A stretch of DNA of 64,000 nucleotides from NCBI GenBank assembly GCA_964615975.1, contig CAZTTH010000011.1:1-64000 (forward strand), in the 5' to 3' direction. Made by a program: the position numbers and the translations under genes. Source of the DNA: CAZTTH01 sp964615975 (lineage in GTDB: Bacteria; Verrucomicrobiota; Lentisphaeria; JABSQK01; JAJFLO01). Positions 44,903 to 54,200 of the stretch are shown here, in pieces. Numbering within the stretch: the stretch's first letter is position 1; each line of letters opens with the position of its first letter. The notes below the pieces were generated by a model that saw nothing but the letters and a program-made list of their open reading frames with translations, did no database searches and was not told the DNA's origin.

Positions 44903-45445
44903 TCACATATTCCAGTGTTTTTTTAGACAATCCGGACAAATACTGTGACTGAACTTGGCTTCAGAGCGCTTCTCAATATAGGTTTCCATAAAGGACCAGT
45001 CATTGTTTTCGCTGCGGATCTTTTTACAATAACTGCATATTGGCAGGAGACCTTCGAGTTTTTGCATATGTTCGCGCAGTCCCAGTATGCGTTCGGCGAC
45101 TTTGAGACGGGCCGCTAACTGATCTTTATCGAAGGGTTTGCGGATAAAATCATCGGCGCCCGCCTCGATGGCTTCCAGGTAATTCTGTTTGCCTTCCAGC
45201 GTGGTTAAGATGATGATAAAAGTGTAATGATCACGTTGGGTTTGACGAATGACCCGGCATAATTCCAATCCCGTCATTTCCGGCATCATCCAATCCGTGA
45301 CCACCACGGGAAAATAATCATCACGACATAATTTCCATGCCTGCGCACCATTCTCGGCAATCACGACTTGATGATTTAAATGGTGCAACGTCGCTTCGAG
45401 AATACGGCGCGAAACTACATCATCGTCAACGATCAGAATTTTCAT
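44903..45445 (-). CDS. response regulator with C-terminal Cys4 motif
   Basis: 180 residues. The receiver domain is complete: 'ILIVDDDVVSRR' (acidic pair), phospho-acceptor D51 in 'VVVTDWMMPEMTG', and K103 in 'DDFIRKPFDKDQ'. After a short helix comes a ~50-residue tail with 'LPICSYCKKIR' (C137, C140), 'WSFMETYIEKRS' and 'FSHSICPDCLKKH' (C170, C173). This Cys4 tail is a recurrent companion of receivers and sensor proteins; it may bind a metal but has no known DNA-binding activity. The gene overlaps the stop of the cyclase gene by four bases, so they are translated together. Confidence 0.88.
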   Translation of the reverse strand: MKILIVDDDVVSRRILEATLHHLNHQVVIAENGAQAWKLCRDDYFPVVVTDWMMPEMTGLELCRVIRQTQRDHYTFIIILTTLEGKQNYLEAIEAGADDFIRKPFDKDQLAARLKVAERILGLREHMQKLEGLLPICSYCKKIRSENNDWSFMETYIEKRSEAKFSHSICPDCLKKHWNM

Positions 45446-46545
45446 GTTATCAGTCCATCCTGAAGCACCGGTGCCAGCACCCGGTAAATTTTTACATTTC
45501 CTTTTCCTTTAACCGCGAATTCTCCCAGGCATTCCCCGGTAAATTCATGGGCGATTTTTTCCCATGCGCGCTCACTCAGATTCACCGCTCCAATCGCCCC
45601 ATGGTGTTCCATCCTGGCCGCGGTATTGACGGTATCTCCCCAGATATCGAATAAATAACGTTTGTACCCGATTACTCCTCCCATGACATATCCGAAGTCG
45701 ATACCAATACGCGCCTTCCAGTAAGGCGGCAGGCGTTCCAACGCCGCCAACATTTCCTGACCGCAGCGGACGCAACTCAATACCGGATTGTCCTTGGATT
45801 TAAGCAGACCGGATGCGGCCATAAAGGAATCACCAATGGTTTTGATTTTTTCCAGTTCATATTTGAATGCCAGATTTTCAAAGGTCTCAACAATCTCTTG
45901 CAGATAGTCAACCGTTTCGATTATCGGATGTTTATCGCAATAGGAGGTAAAACCGGCAATGTCACAAAACATGACCGCGACATTTTCGAATAGCCGGGGA
46001 TTGAAGCGATTGGTCTTTTTTAATTCATCGACAATATGATCCGGAAAAATTACGCGCAGTAAACTTTCCGAACGTTGTTGTTCTTCTTCCAATTGTTCCC
46101 GGTACAATTGTTCGAGATCATACGACCGTTTGCGCTCCAGGCAGGTCCGGATTCGCGCTTGTAAGAGGGTGCGGTTGAATGGCTTGGTCAGGTAGTCATC
46201 GGCGCCTTTTTCAATGCAGCGGATAATGGTGTCCATTTCGTCAATGGAGGAAATGATGAGAATCGGCAGGTGGCAGAGTTTGGCATTGGCTTTGATGATT
46301 TCCAATACCTTGTCACCGGTAATTTCAGGCATCATGATGTCCAATAACAGCACATCGATGTCATGGGAGGTTAAAATTTCAAGGGCTTGCAAGCCGTTTT
46401 CGGCTTCAACTGTCGTATGCCCGATTTGTTTACAAATCGAAGATAATATCTTGCGATTGACTTTGGCGTCATCCGCAATCAGGATGGTGCCAAATTTCAT
46501 CGGATCTCGACGGGATTTTATGAATTGAGTATGGGTAAGATCCAT
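45442..46545 (-). CDS. receiver-adenylate cyclase (class III)
   Basis: 367 residues; ATG at 46500 (residue 16) is an alternative start. The receiver has 'ILIADDAKVNRK', D69 in 'LLLDIMMPEITG' and 'DDYLTKPFNR'. A helical linker (140-165) leads to a class III cyclase domain at ~185-360. Metal aspartates are D195 ('MFCDIAGFTSYC') and D239 ('IKTIGDSFMAA'). K235 and D300 ('FDIWGDTVNTAARME') are the adenine-selecting type, and N307/R311 are present, so cAMP is the expected product. It lies 30 bases after the Amt-kinase and overlaps the next receiver gene. Confidence 0.92.
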   Translation of the reverse strand: MDLTHTQFIKSRRDPMKFGTILIADDAKVNRKILSSICKQIGHTTVEAENGLQALEILTSHDIDVLLLDIMMPEITGDKVLEIIKANAKLCHLPILIISSIDEMDTIIRCIEKGADDYLTKPFNRTLLQARIRTCLERKRSYDLEQLYREQLEEEQQRSESLLRVIFPDHIVDELKKTNRFNPRLFENVAVMFCDIAGFTSYCDKHPIIETVDYLQEIVETFENLAFKYELEKIKTIGDSFMAASGLLKSKDNPVLSCVRCGQEMLAALERLPPYWKARIGIDFGYVMGGVIGYKRYLFDIWGDTVNTAARMEHHGAIGAVNLSERAWEKIAHEFTGECLGEFAVKGKGNVKIYRVLAPVLQDGLIT

Positions 46546-46575
46546 AAGGTGATTAATGGGGAATTTCTGATATTG

Positions 46576-49500
46576 CTAGGCATCTTCACTTGCTCGTTTA
46601 AGTAGCATCTGGGTAATGATTGTTTGCTGCCGGTTCGCCAGCAGGCTGTTGGTCATTTCGGCTACCGCATTCATGTCGGCAGGTTTATGTAAGATATGGT
46701 GCAAGCCAAAGTTTCGCAACTCGATGACCCGGGGATCGCTTTCCGGCAGTCCGGTCATGACAATGATTTGAATGGTTTTATAACGATCATCGCTTTTGAG
46801 AAACTTTAGAAACGAGATGCCATCCATGTTCGGTAGTTGAATATCGAGTATGATCAGATGAGGATAAAAACTGCCGATCAAGGCGCCGGCCTGAAGTCCA
46901 TCCTCGGCGATCTTTATGGTTGCATGCGGGTAATTGCTCTTTAACAGTTCGATCAGGCAGAGCTGCACCTCTTGTTCATCTTCAATAATCAACAATCGCG
47001 GCGATTCGTGTGTCGGGATGATTGGATCTGAATGGCAATATTTATTGATCATGGTTTTGACGGTTTCGCTTTTGATCGGCTTGGTGATATAATCGTTCAT
47101 CCCGGCTTCCAGGCATTTGCCGCGATCTTCGGGCATGGCATTGGCGGTCATGGCGACGATGGGGATGCGCACATCCATCTGCCGCAATTTTTTGGTCGCC
47201 ACCAACCCATCCATTACCGGCATTTGCATATCCATGAAAATCAGGTCGAAACTGGAGGTATTACAGGCATCGATTGCTGCTTGTCCGTTTTCCGCGATGC
47301 GTACCTGAAAACCCAGCCGTTCAATTAACCGCGTGGCCAGTTTCTGATTAATGGCATTATCCTCCACCAGTAGAATTTGCAACAAGGAGGTCGCAGTATC
47401 GTTAACCATGGCCGGTGACAGGGGGATTGGCAATTTTTCCTTTTGGTCGGCATAAATCGATCGAATCATGTTAATCAGAGATAATTTCTTGATTGGCTTA
47501 AGCAAATAACCGCTCAGGGTAGATTCCTTGAGACGGTTGAGATTGGCCGGACTGACATCCGCGGTAATGGCAATTACTTTCAGTGATCGTCCCGGAAATT
47601 CCTTGCCGAGTCGGTCCATGAACATGAAGCCATCGTGTTCGGGCATTAGGATATCGGTCAGGATCAATTCAATTTTTGGATTTTGTTTTAATGCTTCGAT
47701 GCCAATATCGACGCTGGAAGCCATGGTGGTATAAAATTCCAATTTTTTGAGGAGATTATCCGTGATTCGCAAGGCCGAGGGATTATCGTCGACGATCAGG
47801 CAATGTTTGTGTTTGAGAAATTCAACCGGAATCATTTTTGTGGTGTGGTGATATGTCTCATCCAGGACTTTTTTAAACGATAATGTGAATGAAAATCGAG
47901 TTCCGATTCCCAAGGTGCTTTCTACTTTCAAGTCACCGCCCATTAACAAGGTCAGTTTTTTCGAAATGGCGAGTCCCAATCCGGTGCCGCCATATTTGCG
48001 AGTGGTGCTGCTGTCTGCCTGGGTGAATGACTCGAAGATGGTAGCCATCTGTTCCGTGGTCATGCCGATGCCGCTGTCTTTCACGGTGATTTCGCAATCG
48101 ATATGATCTGCCAAATTTTCCAATATTCGCAGTGTGGTGATGATTTCACCTCTTTCAGTAAATTTTATGGCATTGCCGAGGAGGTTCATCAACACTTGGC
48201 GCAAGCGGGTTGGATCTCCGATCAGGGGATGGTTGATATCGTCCGCGTCAACCAGGATTTCAAGATGTTTGTTCATGAGTTTACCGCGTATAAGTTCGCT
48301 GGTGTCATAAAGGATATCAGTGATATTAAAGGGGATCTGCTCCAGGATGACCCGATCCGCCTGAATCTTGGCGAGGTCGAGTATGTCATTGATCAGAGTA
48401 AGGAGGGAATCCGAACTGCGTTGAATCATTTCCAGACATTCACGTTGTTCGCTGGACAAATTATCATTTAACAACATTTCCGTGAATCCGATGATCCCAT
48501 TCAAGGGGGTTCGCAGCTCATGACTCATATTGGCAAGAAACTCACTTTTGGCACGGGTCGCTGCCTCCGCGGCGACCCGCAGTTTCTCGGATTCGATCAA
48601 CGCTGCTGACGTCTCAGCTGCCGCCTTTTCGGCTGCCAGTGTCGCTTGACGCAGCTCTAATTCCGCTGCTTTTCTCTCGGTGATGTCCCTTAGAATTGCG
48701 GTAAATAATTTTTCGCCTTCGATAGTCACCATGCCAATCGCAATCTGCAGCGGGAATATGGCGCCGTCCGACCGTTTCCCTGCAAGCTCATGATCGCTGG
48801 CATCAATGGTATGGCCGTCATCATGGAAGAATCGGGCAACTGGATTATCCACTTCTTTTTTCCCGGAATCAGGAAACAGTTCATTGAGCGATTTCCCGAT
48901 CAGACCCGGTGCGGTTTGCCGGAAAATCTTCTCTGCCGCCGGGTTGAAGGAATGGATGATGCCATGCTCGTCAAATACGATGATTCCATCGGGAGCGGTG
49001 GTGACGATGGCATTGTTTTTGGCTACCGATTCCTGCAAGGATGCCATTACCTGGTTATAATGCGTGGCAATTTGACCGACTTCAGTAAACGGTTCGACGG
49101 GAACACGCAGATTGAGATTGCCCGTCTGTTTCTGTTGGTCCATGACTTTGAATAAATCGAATAATTCGGTTGAAGCGCCATGCTCCGCGACATTCAATCC
49201 CATTTCTTCATCCGCGATGCTGACGCGAAGCGGAAACCAGCGGTTGATCAGGCTGAGAACGAGATAAGACCCGCCAAAAGCCCAGATGCAACAAACCACG
49301 CACCCCCCCAATTGAATCCATAATTGTTCCCAGCGATTCAGACCGGTATTAAGAATCGCCGGTGAGCCAAATATTCCAACCGCCAAAGTCCCCCAAATGC
49401 CGGCGCCAAGGTGAACCGGGACCGCGCTGACTACATCATCGATGTGGAATTTCTCCAACCAACGATCCGTGAGATACATGATCACGGTGCCAATGCTGCC

Positions 49501-50373
49501 GATAAACATTGCATCCTCGACGTTCACTGCGTGACAACTGGCGGTGATCGCGACCAATCCCGCCAACACTCCATTCATAATGAGGACAACATTGCCGCGG
49601 CGATACACCCAGCCGCTGATAACCAATGCCGTCAGTAAACCAGAAACTGCTGCCATCATGGTGTTTTCGATAATTCCCGGAACTTGAGAATTCATTGCCA
49701 GAGTGCTGCCGCCATTGAATCCAAACCATCCAAACCAGAGCAGCAGGGTGCCGAGAATTGCCAGCGGATAATTGCAGCCCGGGATGGTTTGAGGTGGGCC
49801 ATCCTTGGGAAACCGTCCATGTCGTGCCCCAATGATCATGATGGCCGCCAATGACACCCATCCCCCCACGCTGTGCACCACGGTTGAACCGGCGAAATCA
49901 ACGAAACCCAAGTGCTGCAGGAAACCCTTAGCCTGGCCGATATTATTCCCACGCCAGGCCCATTGTCCAAATATCGGGTAAATCAATCCCGATAATAACA
50001 TTGAAATAATGACATAAGCGGTGATTCTTGTGCGTTCCGCCGTGGCGCCCGATACGATCGTTGTGGCGGTCCCGCAGAAGACCAGTTGATAAAGAAAAAA
50101 GGAGGCATGCCAAACCCTTGCTTCTGAGTGAGTAGTGATAAATTCTGCCGCCGTGGCGATTGAGCCACCGAACATGATCGCAAAGCCAAACAACCAGAAT
50201 AATCCGGCGGAAATGCCAAAATCAGTAATGTTTTTTATGGCAACATCGATGCTGTTTTTAGAGCGGGTCATGCCGCTTTCAAGACACATGAAGCCGGCCT
50301 GCATGGTAAAGACCAGCAGAGTGCACAGCAATATCCAGGAGATATCAATGGTGGTGATTGTGCTTATTTCCAT
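46576..50373 (-). CDS. ammonium transporter-PAS-histidine kinase with three receivers
   Basis: 1265 residues in one polypeptide. Residues 1-385 are an Amt/Rh-type channel with about eleven membrane segments and both pore histidines, H167 ('STVVHSVGG') and H321 ('VPVHLGAGIWG'). A HAMP-like linker (~395-450) and a PAS domain (~452-565, ending 'ILRDITERKAAE') follow, then a coiled coil. The kinase has H618 in 'MSHELRTPLNG', the N box 'NLLGNAIKF' and 'YGGTGLGLAISKKL'. Three receivers end it, with acceptors D907, D1048 and D1177. The channel probably senses or transports ammonium and drives a multi-step phosphorelay. Confidence 0.95.
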   Translation of the reverse strand: MEISTITTIDISWILLCTLLVFTMQAGFMCLESGMTRSKNSIDVAIKNITDFGISAGLFWLFGFAIMFGGSIATAAEFITTHSEARVWHASFFLYQLVFCGTATTIVSGATAERTRITAYVIISMLLSGLIYPIFGQWAWRGNNIGQAKGFLQHLGFVDFAGSTVVHSVGGWVSLAAIMIIGARHGRFPKDGPPQTIPGCNYPLAILGTLLLWFGWFGFNGGSTLAMNSQVPGIIENTMMAAVSGLLTALVISGWVYRRGNVVLIMNGVLAGLVAITASCHAVNVEDAMFIGSIGTVIMYLTDRWLEKFHIDDVVSAVPVHLGAGIWGTLAVGIFGSPAILNTGLNRWEQLWIQLGGCVVCCIWAFGGSYLVLSLINRWFPLRVSIADEEMGLNVAEHGASTELFDLFKVMDQQKQTGNLNLRVPVEPFTEVGQIATHYNQVMASLQESVAKNNAIVTTAPDGIIVFDEHGIIHSFNPAAEKIFRQTAPGLIGKSLNELFPDSGKKEVDNPVARFFHDDGHTIDASDHELAGKRSDGAIFPLQIAIGMVTIEGEKLFTAILRDITERKAAELELRQATLAAEKAAAETSAALIESEKLRVAAEAATRAKSEFLANMSHELRTPLNGIIGFTEMLLNDNLSSEQRECLEMIQRSSDSLLTLINDILDLAKIQADRVILEQIPFNITDILYDTSELIRGKLMNKHLEILVDADDINHPLIGDPTRLRQVLMNLLGNAIKFTERGEIITTLRILENLADHIDCEITVKDSGIGMTTEQMATIFESFTQADSSTTRKYGGTGLGLAISKKLTLLMGGDLKVESTLGIGTRFSFTLSFKKVLDETYHHTTKMIPVEFLKHKHCLIVDDNPSALRITDNLLKKLEFYTTMASSVDIGIEALKQNPKIELILTDILMPEHDGFMFMDRLGKEFPGRSLKVIAITADVSPANLNRLKESTLSGYLLKPIKKLSLINMIRSIYADQKEKLPIPLSPAMVNDTATSLLQILLVEDNAINQKLATRLIERLGFQVRIAENGQAAIDACNTSSFDLIFMDMQMPVMDGLVATKKLRQMDVRIPIVAMTANAMPEDRGKCLEAGMNDYITKPIKSETVKTMINKYCHSDPIIPTHESPRLLIIEDEQEVQLCLIELLKSNYPHATIKIAEDGLQAGALIGSFYPHLIILDIQLPNMDGISFLKFLKSDDRYKTIQIIVMTGLPESDPRVIELRNFGLHHILHKPADMNAVAEMTNSLLANRQQTIITQMLLKRASEDA

Positions 50374-50437
50374 TATTTAATCGGGATAGGGGGAGTGAAA
50401 TCGCATGCGCTGCCAATCAGGAGGTTGATAAATTAAG

Positions 50438-50803
50438 TTAACTTGAGGTGAGACGGCGGATATTTTTCTCCAAGGCAGCATCCAGAAACTTGATCTCGGT
50501 TTCCAGAGTGAGCAACAAAGTTTTTGCAGTACTCAAATCGCCTTGATTGGCCATGGCTTCTAATTTTCTTGCGGCTTCAACTACTGCGTTAGCGCTCAGG
50601 TTGGCTGCGGCGCCCTTGAGAAAATGGGCTGCAGCATTGGTTTTTTGCGAGTCACCGGACGCAACCGCAGCTTGCAGAGATTGAATCATGGATGGAATTT
50701 CGTCACGCAATAACTGCATCACTTCCACCATCAATTCGGTATCCCCATCGACGCGCTCGAGGGCGTCGGCTAAATCAAATATCTCAGTTTCATCACGATC
50801 CAT
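50438..50803 (-). CDS. histidine phosphotransfer (HPt) protein
   Basis: 121 residues from ATG at 50803; ATG at 50812 and a TTG at 50830 are also in frame. It is an all-helical HPt domain with the phospho-accepting histidine in 'AAAHFLKGAAANLSA' and no kinase ATPase. Free HPt proteins shuttle phosphate between hybrid kinases and separate receivers. It is 64 bases upstream of the Amt-kinase on the same strand, so it is the obvious intermediate between that hybrid kinase and the downstream receiver-cyclase and receiver proteins. Confidence 0.9.
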   Translation of the reverse strand: MDRDETEIFDLADALERVDGDTELMVEVMQLLRDEIPSMIQSLQAAVASGDSQKTNAAAHFLKGAAANLSANAVVEAARKLEAMANQGDLSTAKTLLLTLETEIKFLDAALEKNIRRLTSS

Positions 50804-50830
50804 AGAGGTCATACCTTGAAAATAATACAA

Positions 50831-51254
50831 TGATCGACTGTTTTTTAATGTCTATTTGACCGGAGATTGCCCTGCGAATTTACAGGCAATCATCGGCATA
50901 TCTCATTCACGCTGGATGAAAATATAACTCGGCTGATTCATTGTACTATTACCCTGGATCAAAGAATTGTTTAATTGCGTAATTAAAATAAAATTGATCA
51001 TGAAAACGCGAAGAAAATTTTTAAGGTGGACTTGATAATATTTGCGATTCATACAGTATTATCGTTGTTAGTTATCATCCGTTTGAATATATTCACACCG
51101 CCACACCCACCAGTTATCCTGCTGAGCTGACTCGTGTTTTGGTCGTCGCTTGGTTTCCTTTTCATTGATTTCTTGTATTAATACCAGCCTTTTGGACTAT
51201 CGGATTTCTCTGGTTATCTGAAGACGGTTGCTTTTTTAGGTATCGGAAGCGTTA
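50831..51254. other. AT-rich divergent intergenic region upstream of the giant gene
   Basis: About 420 bases separating the HPt gene (-) from the giant ORF (+), AT-rich compared with its flanks. A plausible sigma-70-like pair is TTGATA at 51032-51037 and GTATTA at 51056-51061 (18-base spacing), about 190 bases before the giant ORF start. A GGAAG ribosome site at 51245-51249 precedes the ATG at 51255. No RNA gene or operator was recognised. Confidence 0.4.
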
Positions 51255-54200
51255 ATGGGATCATCACAACGTCATCGTCTGTTTGAATTGGAATCTCTGG
51301 AACCCAGAATACTTCTTTCCGCTGATGGCATTGCGGCAGGTCTGGGCGACACCCATTTGGGGAACGACAATACTGATACGACCATGATTGAAACCATGGA
51401 TTGGTTGTCGATCCCGATAAACCAGCAGGGGCCGAAAAGTCTGATCTACTCTGATTCCAATGCGGACCTGTTTTCCAGCCTTACTGATGATCCGGCAATT
51501 AGCATCATTGCCACTCCTGCCAGTCTTCCAGATGAAAACATCCAGTCGTTGGCAGAACCATCACCTGCAAATTCTCTTGATCCGATCGCCAATAACGATG
51601 AACCAGAATTAATTGCGGGAGTAGACTATTGGTTTGATTTGAATGAACCCGACATTTCCGTTGAGGAGAATCCGGTAGGTGGCAATCCCAATGGCGGCAA
51701 TACTTCGACATCCGAGATGATTGACACCCTCAATTCACCGAATGGACCACCGGCACTGTTGCCAACGGTTATCAGCGCGACTAGTTTTCAACCCATCATT
51801 CCAGCTGATGGCGGTTTTTATGCCCTGGAAATCCTCCCGGTTAATCCTGGCGCCATCATTGGGTTGGGTGACGGCGCTGCCGGTGAATTGCTCGGAACCC
51901 AGGCCGATCTCGATCAGCTTGATTCGTATCATTCCGTGACACTGGGCAGCGGCAATGGCAGTCATCTCGTCACCGTCGGCGCCAATTCCGCCTCCCCGGT
52001 AATCATTCCCACCACCCTCATTCTGAACACTGGTGTTGATGGTGCCGTCAATATCAATTCGCCTCTCATCGGCACCGGCGGTCTGATAATCAACGGTTCC
52101 GGTCACACCACCACCATTGCCGCCAATGTCACGATGACCGGTGACATTATCTATAATGACTCGTTGATCATTGTCGGAGATCGGACGATTGAAGCCACCG
52201 GCACGCTGCTCTCAGGCGCAAACATTACGATCATGAATCCCGGCACCATTACCGGCAACAGCGATGGCACCCCGGATATATTGACCTTGAAAGCTCCCAA
52301 GGGCAAGGTTACCCTGGGCGGTAACTTCGGTGGCGGCGGCTTGCTGAACCTGATCATCGAAGCGAAAGAAATCGAAATCCTTGGCAACGTCATCATCTCT
52401 ACCCGCCAGACCTCCGGCGGCGATCCTCTGACCGCGGTCTCAACCGCGAATTCCGGCAGCATAAGTTTTAAAGCAGAGAAAAAGATCACCCTGAATTCCG
52501 GGGCTAAACTGTTGTCACATGTTGAAACCGGGAGCACGTTCACGGCCGGTAACATCACGCTGACCGCTGAAGATCGACTTGACAGCCTGATTGCCAACCT
52601 CAATCTCCTAATTCCGATTGATCTGTCATTGACCGATGCAACCATTACCTTGGACGCGGCAACCTTGAGGGGTGCATATATCAATCTGTCAGTGCTAGCG
52701 GACAGTAAGCACGCGTTTAATGAAGATGGGGGACTTAAGGAGGATCTGCTGGATTTTCTTGGAAGTATTGCCATAATTGGTGGTTTCTCCTTTTCCGAAG
52801 CCAAGGCAACTCTGGATATTAAATCCGGCAGTTCAATTGCTGGTGAGATCGTTTACATGAGGGCCCATGCGGTCACCGAAGCCAAGGTAACATCTATCAG
52901 TCATTATGTCGGGGTCGCCATCGGTTTTTCCAAACCTACCGCTAGATTGACGGTGGCCAGCGGAGTAACGATTACCGCCGCCCAGGATCTGAGTGTGATT
53001 TCGAGCGTCACCGGCGATATGAATGTTTCCGCTCAGCAGGGACTTATCGGCCCGAGCAAATCGGGTGAAACGGTGAATATCGTCTTCGCTTATGGCCAGA
53101 CCGATATGATCTCGACCGCGACCATCGCGAGCGGAGCGACGTTGATGGCGGGCAACAACCTCCTGATCTCCGCCTCAATGAGAAAGACTACCAACACGTC
53201 AACCACCGCCGGCGCCTATGAAGACGGCTCGTTGGGGGCGGCGATCACCTTTTCATTTGCCACCACCACCGTGGAAGCGGTGGTAAACGGGGTCGCCATC
53301 GCCGGTAATAAATTGACGATTTCTGCTGACGGACTAGCTCTTCGCAATGATGTCGCGGCATCCTCTGAGACCGGAACCGGTATCGGCGCCAAGATCGCAT
53401 TCGCTGTCAAGGGTGCTCCGGCTTCGGCGGTTGGCGCGATCAAGAACAAGGTTAAAGGCAGCACTCCCAAGACGGATGCCAAGAGCGGCTCTCCCACCAA
53501 GCTGGCGTTGTCGGCGGCTTTTGCTTTTGCTCAGCACAACGTCCATGTCACTACCAAGGTTGGTGACGGCGCCCGGGTGGGAGCGCAGACCGGGAATGTC
53601 AGTATTACCGCAGTCAATATCGAACTCCCGGAAATGAGCGCCAATAGCAGTGTCAACAGTGACAAGCTGAGCGCGAAGAATCCCTCCGGTAACACCAAGC
53701 GCAATTCAGTGGCTGCCGCCATTTCGATCGGCAAATTCACCAATAATGTGGAAGCCAGTATCGGCGCCAATGCCATCGTCGATGCGTTTGGTGGTTTGAC
53801 CCTGGAGGCAAAAGCCCGGTTTCCTTACGAGGTTCAGTATTTCGAATTGTTCGATAAAAATTTCAAGCTTCCCGAATTAACTGACAAGCTGAACGCCAAT
53901 TTCGGCATTCAAAACGGTTTCTTCACTTCCTGGACCCGCAGTGACGCATCGGGAACCGATACGGCTGTGGCCGGCGCCATCAATTTCCTCTTTCTGACGA
54001 ATACCAGTAAAACGACGATCAAGAGCGGCGCTAAAATAAATCAAGACCGGGTATTTGGCTCAGGCACCTTATTTGATGGTGCAACGGATGCCATTAATCT
54101 CGGAGCGCCGCATCATCTGGCAACCGGTCAAGCAGTTACTTACAAAACAAACGGCACGACCCCAATACCCGGTCTGGCTGACGGTTCGATCTATTATGCC

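Noticed and set aside
44706..44939. 77-codon - strand frame after the receiver gene
   Set aside because: It begins inside the receiver gene in another frame and has no motif.
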